Shown: positions 1-8,992, counted from the first letter of the stretch. The stretch: DNA of 64,000 bases from Paenibacillus massiliensis 2301065 = DSM 16942 (GCF_000377505.1 NZ_KB898191.1:310001-374000); one strand, 5' to 3'. A program made the numbers and translations. The notes: generated by a model from the letters alone, not told the origin.

Positions 1-117
1 GCAACCTCCCATGTAATTCCATTCACATATAGGTCTATGGGACTATTGTAAACACGCATTGTTAGATGGATTTCGATTTCCTGTTATAACCATGTAAAAG
101 CATGGTGGATATCCTTG

Positions 118-160
118 GAAAAAGAAAAAAAGAACATCCCTTATACAAAAGATTGGGATG
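118..160 (-). terminator. Intrinsic terminator of phoP
   Basis: On the minus strand CATCCC (160-155) pairs with GGGATG (140-135), followed by a T-rich run at 134-118. The stem overlaps the last codons and stop of phoP, so transcription of the phoR-phoP pair probably ends here. Bases 1-117 hold no gene that I can see. Confidence 0.7.
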
Positions 161-869
161 CTCTCTTCTTATTCACTACCAGCTTGTATCCAACTCCACG
201 AATGGAATCAATATGAACGGACTCAGGGTCCAGCTCCAGCTTCTTGCGCAAAGAGCTTACGTGAACGTCTACCGTCCGTTGACCTCCAATATAGTCGAAG
301 CCCCATACGGCATTCATCAGATCATCTCTCGTTAGCACAACTCCGGGCTTCTTGGACAAATACAGCAAGACCTCGAATTCCTTCGGTCTCAAATGAATCT
401 GCTGTCCACCGAGAATGACCTCATACTTCTCAGGATAGATCTCCAGCTCGCCCAGCGCGATGCGGGACTCCTCAGTCTGCTCACTTGTCAAGACCTCATC
501 ACCTGAGGTACGGCGCAGCACTGCGTCCACTCTGGCCAGCAGCTCGGATACCCCAAACGGCTTCGTAATGTAATCATCTGCTCCCGACTTCAGTCCCTGA
601 ACGACCTCAGCTTCACCATTTTTGGCCGTCAAAATAATGATCGGGGTCGTAATGCCTCTGCTTCTCAGCTTACTCAGAATATCCAAGCCATTCATTCCAG
701 GAAGCATCAGATCCAGCAATATAAGATCGAAGGACTCCGTAGAAGCCTGTTCATAGCCAGCTGTACCATGATCTACTGCCTCTACCTCATAGCCCTCCTG
801 TGTCAAATTATACGTAAGCAATCTCGCGAGCGTTGGCTCGTCCTCGATAACCAATAGGCGTTGTGCCAT
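141..869 (-). CDS. phoP: PhoP-type OmpR-family response regulator
   Basis: Cytoplasmic response regulator of 242 residues. The receiver domain (about 1-120) has acidic pocket residues near E9-D10, the phospho-acceptor D53 in LLDLMLPG and the conserved K103 in ITKPF. A C-terminal OmpR/PhoB winged helix (about 140-235) contains RPKEFEVLLYL and the wing segment RGVGYKL. An in-frame ATG lies 15 nt upstream, but I chose the ATG at 869 because GGAGG precedes it by 8 nt. PhoP activates phosphate-starvation genes. The assignment rests on the neighbouring PhoR-like kinase, the TCA-operon context and PHO boxes in front of phoR, phoP and pstS. The gene lies downstream of the kinase gene, the reverse of the B. 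subtilis order, and has its own predicted promoter in the 154-bp gap. Another OmpR-class regulator of similar build remains possible. Confidence 0.8.
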   Translation of the reverse strand: MAQRLLVIEDEPTLARLLTYNLTQEGYEVEAVDHGTAGYEQASTESFDLILLDLMLPGMNGLDILSKLRSRGITTPIIILTAKNGEAEVVQGLKSGADDYITKPFGVSELLARVDAVLRRTSGDEVLTSEQTEESRIALGELEIYPEKYEVILGGQQIHLRPKEFEVLLYLSKKPGVVLTRDDLMNAVWGFDYIGGQRTVDVHVSSLRKKLELDPESVHIDSIRGVGYKLVVNKKRASQSFV

Positions 870-970
870 TATGAAATCCTCCATTCCACAGTATGAACTT
901 CATTTAGTTGAAACTCATCTGCAACCTCGTCTGCAAGCCATATCCCATGCTCACGATTCGCACATCCATC

Positions 971-1002
971 ATTCTATCACGGCATTGTTAACGGAGTGTA
1001 AA
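971..1002 (-). promoter_or_regulatory. PHO-box pair and -10 of phoP
   Basis: On the minus strand two exact TTWACA boxes, TTTACA (1002-997) and TTAACA (991-986), lie 11 nt apart. After a 9-nt gap comes TAGAAT (976-971), a -10-like hexamer. This is the PhoP-binding direct-repeat arrangement known from B. subtilis. The 9-nt box-to-10 distance equals that at pstS in this window, which supports PhoP autoactivation of phoP from inside the phoR-phoP gap. Confidence 0.6.
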
Positions 1003-1023
1003 AGTTATTATGCAACTGTCTAC

Positions 1024-2835
1024 CTATTCCTGATGCTGAATCACAGGAAGCTCTACACTAAAGGTACTACCTATTCCCAGCTCACTTTCGACCGTGACCG
1101 TACCGCGATGCAGCTCCACCAAATGCTTGACGATGGATAATCCCAGACCTGTACCCCCGGAATTACGTGAGCGGCCTTTATCCACACGGTAGAAGCGCTC
1201 GAAGATGCGCGGCACATCCTTCTTCGGTATTCCAATTCCCGTATCGCTTACTGCCACAATCACTTTCTCTGGCTCATCATCTGTCGGTATGGAAGTCACC
1301 TTCAGACGAACACTTCCACCCTCCAGCGTGTAGTTAATGCTGTTGGAGAGGAGATTCAGGAAAATTTGCTTCAGCTTGTCCTCATCAGCCTCAATGAATA
1401 GCTCCTCTGGCACATCCAAATGAAGGGAAATACGCTTTTTCTCTGCTACTTTATCTAGCGTGTCTGATAGCATCTCAAAAAATGTAGACAGATGTACAGG
1501 TGAACATTCCAATGGTGAGCGCTTCGATTCGATTTTAGACAGCTCAAGAATATCACCAATCAGTCGATTCAGTCGCTCACTCTCGTCATAGATAATTTGT
1601 AAGAAGGAGCGTGCCGTCTCCTCATCCTTCACACCACCGCTAAGCAGCGTCTCAGCGAAGCCCTTGACCGCCGCAATAGGCGTCTTCAGCTCATGCGATA
1701 CATTCGCAACGAATTCGCTTCGCATGTTCTCAAGTCGGCGAATAGCAGTGACATCCTGCAGCAGAAACAGCATCCCTCGCTCGACACCATCGTTGCCAGC
1801 CATAGGTACACCATCCATAAGCAGTAGCCTTTCTTTCGGATGATAGACACTAACCTCACTGCGGAGCATCTCCATGCTGTTGATACCTTCCTCTACCAGC
1901 TTGGTTAGCTCATAATGCTTGCGTAGCTCCTGAAACGGCTTTCCCGTCAATCGCTGGCTGCTGATACCCAGCATCCGCTCTGTCTCCCGATTCACCAGCG
2001 CGATGTTGTCGTGTTCATCAATCAACAAGATCCCACCAGTCATATTTGTCATGACCCCTTGCAGCAGGCCTTCATTATCGCGAATAGTCTCCATTTGCTT
2101 TTGCAGACTGTCTGCCATGCCGTTAATGGCATCCGCAAGCTGCCCAACTTCATCCTTACGTGACAGCTCCACCCGTGCATCATAATCAAGATGAGAGATT
2201 CGATTCGCGACGCGGGTAATATGCTCAAGCGGCGAAGTCAATCCCTTGGCCACACGATAGCTGATTAGAGATACGACCAGGAACAGTACAACGAGGGCAA
2301 TAATGACAAAGGTCCATGCGCGCCGCATACCGTCCTCCACCGAGGCTAGGCTCATGGATAGACGAATGTAACCATCAAAACCATCTGCCGTAATGACAGG
2401 CTCAGCAACATACAGCATATTTTCACCCAGCGTCTCACTATATCGAATGGAGCTGCCAATCCCCGTCTCCTTGGCCTGGCGAATCTCATCTCGGAGAGCA
2501 TGGTTATCCATTTGCCTCACATTAGTCTCTGAATCTCCAATGACAGTTCCATCCTTGGCGATGAAAGTAATCCGGGAATGAATGAGCCCTGATAACTCCT
2601 CGGCCTTGCTTGTATAGTACTTGCTGGTATCTTCACTGGTATCTGAGGATGCATATTCGAAAGGAAAGGTGCTACGCAGCAAATTTATTTCCCGGGCCAT
2701 ATTTTCCTCAAGTGAATGAATATGTGAATCTTTGAAGATATGTCCCATCACAATACCTGCAGCCAGTACAGATATACCCGTTAAGGCCAGCATAATCGCG
2801 GTAAGTTGAAAACGAAATGGTCTCATAATCTTCAT
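1024..2835 (-). CDS. phoR: PhoR-type membrane sensor histidine kinase
   Basis: Sensor kinase of 603 residues with PhoR architecture: TM1 about 11-31, an extracytoplasmic sensor region about 32-172, TM2 about 173-195, HAMP about 197-250, a PAS domain about 255-350, a DHp helix with phospho-acceptor H381 (SHELKTP), and an HATPase with N box (NLLSNSINY), G1 (DTGIGIP) and G2 (GGTGLGLS). It should autophosphorylate and pass phosphate to the regulator encoded 154 bp downstream. The length is close to B. subtilis PhoR (579). The start has GAGGGAG five nt upstream. Two PHO boxes lie 72-88 bp upstream of the start. Kinase-before-regulator order is unusual for phoPR. Identity as PhoR follows from domain order and context; the sensor domain alone would not prove it. 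Confidence 0.8.
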   Translation of the reverse strand: MKIMRPFRFQLTAIMLALTGISVLAAGIVMGHIFKDSHIHSLEENMAREINLLRSTFPFEYASSDTSEDTSKYYTSKAEELSGLIHSRITFIAKDGTVIGDSETNVRQMDNHALRDEIRQAKETGIGSSIRYSETLGENMLYVAEPVITADGFDGYIRLSMSLASVEDGMRRAWTFVIIALVVLFLVVSLISYRVAKGLTSPLEHITRVANRISHLDYDARVELSRKDEVGQLADAINGMADSLQKQMETIRDNEGLLQGVMTNMTGGILLIDEHDNIALVNRETERMLGISSQRLTGKPFQELRKHYELTKLVEEGINSMEMLRSEVSVYHPKERLLLMDGVPMAGNDGVERGMLFLLQDVTAIRRLENMRSEFVANVSHELKTPIAAVKGFAETLLSGGVKDEETARSFLQIIYDESERLNRLIGDILELSKIESKRSPLECSPVHLSTFFEMLSDTLDKVAEKKRISLHLDVPEELFIEADEDKLKQIFLNLLSNSINYTLEGGSVRLKVTSIPTDDEPEKVIVAVSDTGIGIPKKDVPRIFERFYRVDKGRSRNSGGTGLGLSIVKHLVELHRGTVTVESELGIGSTFSVELPVIQHQE

Positions 2836-2906
2836 AGTCTCTCCCTCGTATTAGACGTTGCTTTTCGTATTCTAAATGATTTTGTCCACAAGAGCTACAG
2901 AAGTTT

Positions 2907-2923
2907 TGTTAAGTTTATGTAAA
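2907..2923 (-). promoter_or_regulatory. PHO-box pair upstream of phoR
   Basis: On the minus strand TTTACA (2923-2918) and TTAACA (2912-2907) are exact boxes with 11-nt spacing. No good -10 sits 9 nt further on; the nearest, TAGAAT (2874-2869), is 32 nt away. PhoP probably binds here, but how it acts on phoR is unclear. Confidence 0.5.
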
Positions 2924-3000
2924 ACCTCATATCCCACTACTTACACAATCAGTCCATGGGTAAAAGACTTTTGGATTCCAAGCATATTAATGCTGGCATG

Positions 3001-3044
3001 CAAAAGAAGGACTCCGTCACTTGTTAAGATAAGTGAGAGTCCTT
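3001..3044 (-). terminator. Terminator after the SDR gene
   Basis: AAGGACTC and TCACTT (3007-3022, with a 2-nt bulge) pair with AAGTGA and GAGTCCTT (3031-3044). On the minus strand the stem is followed by CTTTTG. It lies 45 bp past the SDR stop and separates that gene from phoR. Confidence 0.65.
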
Positions 3045-3089
3045 CGAATCTTGAGCTATCCGCTTACCCTGTAAGCGTCATAGATTTCC

Positions 3090-3962
3090 TTAACCATTAA
3101 TAACCTCGCCGCCATTAATATGCATGACCTGGCCACTCACATAGGAGGAATCATCACAGGCTAGATATACATAAGCTGGAGCCAGCTCTTCTGGCTGCCC
3201 TGGCCGCTTCATCGGCTGGGTGCCTCCGAATTCGCCGACCGTCTTGGCATCAAAGGTAGATGGAATGAGCGGCGTCCAGATCGGTCCAGGTGCCACGGCA
3301 TTCACCCGAATTCCCTTATCTGCAAGATTCATGGACAAGGAACGAGTAAAGGAGGTAATGGCCCCCTTAGTTGCAGAATAGTCGATAAGTGAAGGATTGC
3401 CCCGGTATGCTGTTACAGAGGTCGTGTTGATGATGGTGCTGCCTTTTTTCAGTAATGGCATCGCCGCCTTCGTCAAATAGAACATGCTGAATATGTTAGT
3501 TCGGAAGGTCTTCTCCAGTTGTTCAGCCGTAATATCCTCTATTCGCTGCTGAGGATGCTGCTCGGCTGCATTGTTCACGAGAATATCAACCTTGCCCAGC
3601 TGCTCGATCGTCTCCTTTACGATCTGCTGACAGAAGCTCTCATCTCCAATATCACCAGCAATCAAGACACATCGACGTCCTTCCTGCTCCACTTGCCTTT
3701 TCGTCTCCTCTGCGTCTCCATGCTCACTGAGATAGACTATAGCAACGTCAGCCCCTTCCTTGGCATAGGTGACGGCCACGGCACGTCCAATCCCGCTGTC
3801 CCCCCCAGTAATAATAGCTACTTTGCCTGTAAGCTTGCCAGCTGCCTTGTAGGAAGCTCTCTCGAATTCCGGCTGGGGGTTCATTTTGGATTCAATACCT
3901 GGCTGTTCATTTTGATGCTGTGGGGGCATGGTCTGCTTCTGATCTTGCGTCTGAGTTGACAT
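3090..3962 (-). CDS. Short-chain dehydrogenase, YhdF/YdaD stress type
   Basis: Classical SDR of 290 residues. After a roughly 45-residue Gln/Pro-rich leader comes the Rossmann motif TGGDSGIGRAVA, the NNAA segment, a catalytic Ser in NTTSVTAY, and Y-x3-K in YSATKGA. The C-terminal PGPIWTPL and YVSGQVMHINGG are typical of the family. The long hydrophilic N-terminal leader resembles B. subtilis YhdF, YdaD and YhxC/YhxD, some of which belong to the general stress regulon. It is probably a soluble NAD(P)-dependent oxidoreductase; the substrate cannot be read from sequence. It is monocistronic, with its own terminator, and lies between mdh and phoR. Confidence 0.8.
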   Translation of the reverse strand: MSTQTQDQKQTMPPQHQNEQPGIESKMNPQPEFERASYKAAGKLTGKVAIITGGDSGIGRAVAVTYAKEGADVAIVYLSEHGDAEETKRQVEQEGRRCVLIAGDIGDESFCQQIVKETIEQLGKVDILVNNAAEQHPQQRIEDITAEQLEKTFRTNIFSMFYLTKAAMPLLKKGSTIINTTSVTAYRGNPSLIDYSATKGAITSFTRSLSMNLADKGIRVNAVAPGPIWTPLIPSTFDAKTVGEFGGTQPMKRPGQPEELAPAYVYLACDDSSYVSGQVMHINGGEVING

Positions 3963-4091
3963 ATCATCTCACTCCTTCGATTCATTCTTTTGGGGTCCTG
4001 ATTCATTAGGATGTCTTTAAAGGATGCTGTCTACTCTCGTTTTCATTATGTTTTTACCCTCTTGGTACAAGATTAAACGACCAAAACATAC

Positions 4092-4131
4092 GAAAAAGGC
4101 CTCCACAGAATTATGAATCCTGTAAAGACCT
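4092..4131 (-). terminator. Terminator after the 148-residue membrane protein
   Basis: On the minus strand a 12-bp stem (4131-4120 with 4108-4097, several G-U pairs) is followed by TTTTTCG. It lies 28 bp past the stop of the gene ending at 4159. Confidence 0.6.
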
Positions 4132-4158
4132 CTCCAGCTCAGACTGTCTGCAAATTCC

Positions 4159-4605
4159 TTAAATAATTGAAGAATTCACCATGAAGAATATCATGACCAA
4201 GAGCGCCGCGGCCATTCCGATACTGAATGTACTAATCTTACGTAGGGACGCGGAGATATCCGCTCCACTGCGTACACCCTCCATCGCGAGACGCAAGGGC
4301 TTGCCCATCATACCGCTGAATCCTCCCATAATCAGGAGCAGCAGAATGACAACTACCATCCAGGCTAAAGAGTAACGATCACCGCCACCCGTTAGCATGT
4401 AGCCACCTGTCAGCAATTGAACGATTAGCGCGAACTGGGCAAGTCGGTTCAAGATGCTGATGACAGACATACTTCCTTCCTGTGCAGGTGCAGACAATTT
4501 CTTCATCGACTTCACTACTAGCGGCAGAAGGAGATAGAACCCTACGGCCAGTGTGCCGATCATGTGCAGCAAGTACACAACCATTTGTATAGGCCTCCAT
4601 TTCAT
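4159..4605 (-). CDS. Small four-helix membrane protein, unknown function
   Basis: Hydrophobic protein of 148 residues with about four predicted membrane helices (near 7-29, 46-67, 79-101 and 122-145). There is no enzyme signature. The segments between helices are short and Lys/Ser-rich. It lies between mdh and the SDR gene with terminators on both sides, so it is probably transcribed alone. I do not recognise a named family. The start is supported by hydrophobicity beginning immediately, but no strong ribosome site was noted. Confidence 0.65.
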   Translation of the reverse strand: MKWRPIQMVVYLLHMIGTLAVGFYLLLPLVVKSMKKLSAPAQEGSMSVISILNRLAQFALIVQLLTGGYMLTGGGDRYSLAWMVVVILLLLIMGGFSGMMGKPLRLAMEGVRSGADISASLRKISTFSIGMAAALLVMIFFMVNSSII

Positions 4606-4673
4606 GTAATAAAATTCATTGACATTCTATGATTCTCTCAAAAGTTGCAATCAAAATAATTATACCAACGCCT

Positions 4674-4724
4674 ATTTCAAAAGAAAAGAGCATACCCGAC
4701 ACATTCTCATGTGCAGGTATACTC
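4674..4724 (-). terminator. Terminator of the citZ-icd-mdh operon
   Basis: Stem arms at 4688-4705 and 4710-4724 pair with few mismatches. On the minus strand CTCTTTTCTTTT follows. It lies just past the mdh stop. Confidence 0.7.
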
Positions 4725-4739
4725 TCATAATACCCTTTT

Positions 4740-5681
4740 CTACACTGTAACGATCTCAATGACACCACGAACCGATTCCGCTGATCGGTCAAGCGCAGCC
4801 TTCTCGTCAGCCGTCAGCTCAAGCTCGAAGATGTTCTCGATGCCGTCACCGCCAAGAATGACGGGCACACCCATGAATAGATCCTGATATCCGTATTCGC
4901 CTTCGAGGTATGCAATGACCGGTAGGATTCGCTTCTTATCCTTGAGAATGGCCTCAGCCATCTGCACCAACGAAGCCGCTGGTGCGTAGTAGGCACTACC
5001 ATTGCCAAGGAGATTCACAATCTCACCGCCGCCAACACGAGCACGCTGCACGATCGCATCAATGCGCTCAGCAGGGATCAACGTGTCGATCGGAATACCA
5101 CCCACACTGGAGTAACGGACCAGCGGTACCATATCATCTCCATGCCCACCAAGCACGAAGCCTCGTACATCTTCAACAGATACGTTCAGCTCCTGTGCAA
5201 TGAAGGTGCAGTACCTTGCGGTATCCAGCACGCCAGATTGACCGATGACTCGATTTTTAGGAAATCCAAGCGTCTTGAACGCTGCATAAGTCATGGCATC
5301 CACTGGATTGCTCAACAGGATGACAATGGAGTTCGGGCAATATTTCTTCACATTCTCGCAGACAGCTTTGACAATTCCGGCATTGGTATTTACCAGATCA
5401 TCTCTACTCATGCCGGGCTTGCGAGCTACGCCTGCCGTGATAATTACGATATCCGAATCAGCAGCATCTTCATAATTAGAGGTGCCAATAATGTTGCTAT
5501 CAAAGCCTTGTACCGGACTGGCCTCGAGCATATCCAACGCCTTGCCCTTGGTGGGATTCTCCAACTGCGGAATATCCAGCAGCACCACATCACCAAGCTC
5601 TTTTTGCGCAAGCATCAGGGCAGTCGTCGCTCCGGTGAAGCCGGCTCCAACCACGGTGATCTTTTTACGTTGAATAGTCAC
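4740..5681 (-). CDS. mdh: Malate dehydrogenase
   Basis: NAD-dependent malate dehydrogenase of the TCA cycle, 313 residues, in the LDH-like branch found in Bacilli. The N-terminal NAD-binding glycines GAGFTG are followed by an acidic residue in [18 protein letters not shown] carries substrate-binding arginines, SGVLDTARY follows, and the catalytic His lies in [11 protein letters not shown] chose the GTG at 5681 because AGGAGG lies 9 nt upstream; the ATG further upstream adds 14 residues that do not look like a malate dehydrogenase. The gene follows icd after 13 bp and ends the citZ-icd-mdh operon. Confidence 0.95.
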   Translation of the reverse strand: MTIQRKKITVVGAGFTGATTALMLAQKELGDVVLLDIPQLENPTKGKALDMLEASPVQGFDSNIIGTSNYEDAADSDIVIITAGVARKPGMSRDDLVNTNAGIVKAVCENVKKYCPNSIVILLSNPVDAMTYAAFKTLGFPKNRVIGQSGVLDTARYCTFIAQELNVSVEDVRGFVLGGHGDDMVPLVRYSSVGGIPIDTLIPAERIDAIVQRARVGGGEIVNLLGNGSAYYAPAASLVQMAEAILKDKKRILPVIAYLEGEYGYQDLFMGVPVILGGDGIENIFELELTADEKAALDRSAESVRGVIEIVTV

Positions 5682-5694
5682 GATAGAAGTCCTC

Positions 5695-6990
5695 CTACAT
5701 GTTGCTAATGATTTGGTCAGCAAACTCAGAGCATTTCACTTGGGTAGCGCCTTCCATCAGACGAGCAAAGTCGTAGGTAACTGTTTTATTGTTAATGGAT
5801 GTCTCCATGCCCTTGTAGATCAGGTTAGCAGCTTCCTGCCAGCCCAGATGCTCAAGCAGCATGACGCCAGACAGAATGACGGAGCCTGGATTCACGACAT
5901 CTTTATCAGCATATTTCGGCGCTGTACCATGCGTTGCTTCGAAGATCGCATGTCCTGTTACATAGTTAATATTAGCGCCTGGAGCGATTCCGATACCTCC
6001 TACTTGTGCAGCCAGAGCATCAGACAGGTAGTCCCCGTTCAGATTCAATGTCGCAATCACATCGAACTCACCAGGACGAGTCAGAACTTGTTGCAACGCG
6101 ATATCCGCGATTGCATCTTTCACGATGATTTTGCCAGCTTCTTCAGCGGCTTTTTGAGCTGCATTAGCTGCTTCCTCACCGTCTTTTTCTTTGATGATAT
6201 CGTATTGTGCCCAAGTGAATACACGATCTCCGAATTCCTGCTCAGCGACCTCGTAGCCCCAGTTTTTGAAGGCACCCTCAGTGAATTTCATGATGTTGCC
6301 TTTATGCACCAATGTCACAGACTTGCGGTTATGCTCGATCGCGTACTCGACTGCAGCTCGAACCAGACGCTTGGAGCCCTCAGCGGATACCGGTTTGATG
6401 CCGATTCCAGAAGTCTCAGGGAAGCGAATCTTGTTCACGTTCATTTCCTTTTGCAGGAATTCGATGACCTTCTTCACTTCCTCGGAGCCTTCCTTATACT
6501 CGATACCTGCATAGATATCTTCAGTATTCTCACGGAAGATGACCATGTCTACCAGCTCAGGACGTTTCACCGGAGAAGGTACCCCGTCAAAGTAACGTAC
6601 AGGACGCAGGCACACATACAGGTCCAGCTCCTGACGCAGCGCCACGTTCAATGAACGGATTCCGCCGCCAATTGGAGTTGTCAGAGGTCCTTTAATGGCT
6701 ACGATATATTCACGAATCGCTTCCAGCGTATCGTTCGGAAGCCACTCCCCGTATGTATTAAATGCTTTCTCACCTGCGAATACTTCGTACCACGCAATCT
6801 TCTTGGAGCCGCTATAAGCCTTCTCAACAGCAGCATCCAGCACCCGCTTGGAAGCCTTCCAGATATCACGGCCTGTGCCGTCACCTTCAATGAAAGGAAT
6901 GACCGGGTTATTTGGTACCTGCAGCTTGCCATTATCAATCGTGATTTTATCGCCTTCGGTAGGGAGATCAAACTTTTCCAATTTCAACAT
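5695..6990 (-). CDS. icd: NADP-type isocitrate dehydrogenase
   Basis: Isocitrate dehydrogenase of 431 residues, oxidising isocitrate to 2-oxoglutarate in the cytoplasm. Visible signatures are [13 protein letters not shown] near the N terminus, the loop [11 protein letters not shown], the Arg-rich segment LRPVRYF, the conserved [10 protein letters not shown], and the metal-binding Asp region [14 protein letters not shown]. The length matches B. subtilis Icd (423). GGAGG precedes the ATG by about 11 nt. It is second in the citZ-icd-mdh operon. A large stem-loop lies in the 179-bp gap to citZ. Confidence 0.95.
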   Translation of the reverse strand: MLKLEKFDLPTEGDKITIDNGKLQVPNNPVIPFIEGDGTGRDIWKASKRVLDAAVEKAYSGSKKIAWYEVFAGEKAFNTYGEWLPNDTLEAIREYIVAIKGPLTTPIGGGIRSLNVALRQELDLYVCLRPVRYFDGVPSPVKRPELVDMVIFRENTEDIYAGIEYKEGSEEVKKVIEFLQKEMNVNKIRFPETSGIGIKPVSAEGSKRLVRAAVEYAIEHNRKSVTLVHKGNIMKFTEGAFKNWGYEVAEQEFGDRVFTWAQYDIIKEKDGEEAANAAQKAAEEAGKIIVKDAIADIALQQVLTRPGEFDVIATLNLNGDYLSDALAAQVGGIGIAPGANINYVTGHAIFEATHGTAPKYADKDVVNPGSVILSGVMLLEHLGWQEAANLIYKGMETSINNKTVTYDFARLMEGATQVKCSEFADQIISNM

Positions 6991-7056
6991 AAGTTCTAGT
7001 TCCTCCTTGAATGGTTAGTGTTAGTCAGATTTGTAGCAATGCTGCTCTTGCATGGA

Positions 7057-7102
7057 ATGGTCAGCGATGTGATTCTATTCATAGACAGCACATCGCTACC
7101 AT
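7057..7102 (-). other. Stem-loop between citZ and icd
   Basis: AGCGATGTG (7063-7071) pairs perfectly with CACATCGCT (7089-7097). Five outer pairs, ATGGT (7057-7061) with ACCAT (7098-7102), extend it around a single bulged base. There is no T-run on the minus strand, so it is not a standard terminator. It may be an mRNA processing or stabilising element that sets different levels of CitZ and Icd/Mdh. Confidence 0.6.
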
Positions 7103-7169
7103 CTCCACTATTCTATCACAATTCGAGCCATCAAAGCCCAACCAAGCATAGTCCATCGTTTTTGGAGCT

Positions 7170-8282
7170 TTAGCGTTGGTCTGGTGTTACATATTTTTGA
7201 TTCGTTGGTCCTGTATATTCAGCACGCGGGCGAATCAGACGATTATCCTCGAATTGCTCCAGAATATGTGCAGTCCAGCCAGATACACGGCTCACAGCAA
7301 AGATCGGGGTGAACAGCTCACGCTCAATGCCAAGCTGGGTGTATACAGAAGCTGAATAGAAGTCCACATTCGGCTTCAGACCTTTACGGGATGTAATCAT
7401 GTCCTCAATCTGCACGGACATATCATATTGCGTCGTATTTCCGTTCAATTCGCCCAGCTCACGAGACATCTTCTGAAGATGCTTGGCACGAGGATCACCA
7501 TTCTTGTATACACGGTGCCCGAAGCCCATAATCTTGTCACGATTATTCAGCTTCTCGGTAATATAGGATTCTACCCGCTCCAATGAGCCAATCTCATCAA
7601 GCATTTTCGCCACGGCCTCGTTCGCACCACCATGCAGTGGCCCCTTGAGCGCACCAATAGCAGACGTGATGCCAGAGTAAATATCCGACAGCGTAGCCAC
7701 TGTGACTCGGGCAGCAAAGGTAGAGGCATTCAGCTCATGGTCAGCGTGGAGCACCAGCGCTTGGTTAAAGGCTTTGATGGCGATCGCATCCGGCTCTTTG
7801 CCTGACAGCATATAAAGGAAGTTCTCAGCAATGGAAACGCCTTCTTTTGGCTGTACAGGGTCAAGTCCTTGGCGCAGACGGGCAATTGTCGCTACGATGG
7901 TCGGAAGCTGAGCCTGCAGCTTGATAGCCTTCCGTTCATTAGCTTCCCGTGACATGTCATCCGCTTCATTGTCATACAAAGCAAGAGCAGATACGGCAGA
8001 GCGCAATGCCGCCATAGTACCCGCTTCTTTGGGATACAGCTTCATTTGGGCAATCAGCTCATCCGGAATGGCTGCATAAGAGCTAAGCTCAGCACGTAGC
8101 TGCTCTAGCTCGCCTGCATCTGGCAGCTTACCGAACCACAGCAGAAAAGCAACTTCTTCGAAAGCAGCATTCACGGCCAAGTCATCGATATCATATCCGC
8201 GGTACGTCAGAACACCGTCTACGATTGAGCTTATGGAAGAGGTCGTTGCAACGATACCTTCCAGACCTTTGGTCGCAGTCAT
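7170..8282 (-). CDS. citZ: Citrate synthase
   Basis: Citrate synthase II of the Gram-positive type, 370 residues, condensing acetyl-CoA and oxaloacetate. Catalytic regions are seen in order: the His of LHADHELNAS, GPLHGGANEAV, the signature GFGHRVYKNGDPRA, and an Asp in NVDFYSASVY. The ATG at 8282 is chosen because AAAGGAG lies about 10 nt upstream and MTATKGLEGI starts like the family; an upstream ATG lacks a ribosome site. It is first gene of the TCA operon, behind a good SigA promoter and a cre-like site, consistent with the carbon-catabolite control known for citZ in Bacillus. Confidence 0.95.
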   Translation of the reverse strand: MTATKGLEGIVATTSSISSIVDGVLTYRGYDIDDLAVNAAFEEVAFLLWFGKLPDAGELEQLRAELSSYAAIPDELIAQMKLYPKEAGTMAALRSAVSALALYDNEADDMSREANERKAIKLQAQLPTIVATIARLRQGLDPVQPKEGVSIAENFLYMLSGKEPDAIAIKAFNQALVLHADHELNASTFAARVTVATLSDIYSGITSAIGALKGPLHGGANEAVAKMLDEIGSLERVESYITEKLNNRDKIMGFGHRVYKNGDPRAKHLQKMSRELGELNGNTTQYDMSVQIEDMITSRKGLKPNVDFYSASVYTQLGIERELFTPIFAVSRVSGWTAHILEQFEDNRLIRPRAEYTGPTNQKYVTPDQR

Positions 8283-8327
8283 AGGTACATCTCTCCTTTG
8301 TTCACAACAGATTGAAGGGACTTGCAA

Positions 8328-8341
8328 TGAAAACATTTTCA
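8328..8341 (-). promoter_or_regulatory. cre-like site downstream of the citZ promoter
   Basis: TGAAAATGTTTTCA on the minus strand departs from the CcpA cre consensus at one central base. It lies about 70 bp after the -10, in the leader, where CcpA could act as a roadblock. This rests on sequence match only. Confidence 0.45.
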
Positions 8342-8409
8342 AAATTCAACAAATCACAAAGGTAATGGAAAATTATTAACGCATCGTGTCAATATTCGAA
8401 TCACTTATT

Positions 8410-8438
8410 ACTATACTGGATTTTGTCGGTTATGTGAA
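8410..8438 (-). promoter_or_regulatory. SigA promoter of citZ
   Basis: On the minus strand TTCACA (8438-8433), a 17-nt spacer and TATAGT (8415-8410). Each hexamer matches consensus at five of six positions. Confidence 0.7.
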
Positions 8439-8939
8439 CAATAATAGTCCCTTCATGCGTATTCAAATGTTTTATTGCTCCGATAAAATAAAATGAACAG
8501 GTGTTTTTTTATCATTTATATTGTATTCCGATACTCTTTTTTATTTGCACTATTCTACATATACATTTTTATTCTTATCTGTTTCATTCTCCACACCATC
8601 AAGAAATATCCCTTAAATTCCAAGGATTATGGCTATTATGTCATAGAATTATGCTGGTAATGAGTTATATTCATTTTGTGTAAATGTATTTTTTTAACAT
8701 TACCACCATTTCCCTCGCTTTTTCACTTACCCTTTTATCATTTACAAATCACGCATATTTTCATCTTTATTTACTTGATTTTTATGGATTCAATCCAATG
8801 CACACTTAGATTGGCAGGCCGAATGAAGTTTGTAATCAGACTAAGCTTGCTACAGGTCAGACACTAATCTACGCCATATGACCTTTTTAAGATGATGTGC
8901 TTTAAAATTTAATAGTCTGATATTTTATATAACACAAAA

Positions 8940-8956
8940 CGTCATAAAACTTAACA
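8940..8956 (+). promoter_or_regulatory. TnrA-like site upstream of the asparaginase gene
   Basis: CGTCA, 7 nt, TAACA matches the TnrA/GlnR consensus TGTNAN7TNACA with one mismatch. It is centred about 50 bp before the predicted transcription start, the usual place for TnrA activation. B. subtilis ansZ is a known TnrA target. Confidence 0.4.
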
Positions 8957-8962
8957 ATTGTA

Positions 8963-8992
8963 TTGACCTTTTATTTCTAAAGCTCTTATAAT
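8963..8992 (+). promoter_or_regulatory. SigA promoter of the asparaginase gene
   Basis: TTGACC (8963-8968), an 18-nt spacer and TATAAT (8987-8992) lie 130 bp before the start codon, leaving a long leader. Confidence 0.7.

Larger units (their letters stand above)
8343..8962. other. AT-rich intergenic region citZ / asparaginase
   Basis: This divergent, strongly AT-rich intergenic stretch runs to the asparaginase gene at 9123. It carries the citZ promoter near its left end and the asparaginase control region near its right end. Two short open frames at 8501-8867 have skewed composition and no ribosome site, so I take them as chance. I see nothing else in 8450-8930. Confidence 0.6.

Noticed and set aside
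5713..6654. Plus-strand open frame of 313 codons opposite icd
   Set aside because: Antisense shadow of icd; unusual Cys/His/Phe composition and no recognisable domain.
8501..8867. Two short plus-strand frames in the AT-rich region
   Set aside because: Composition (Phe/Ile/His-rich) is that of random AT-rich DNA; no ribosome site.
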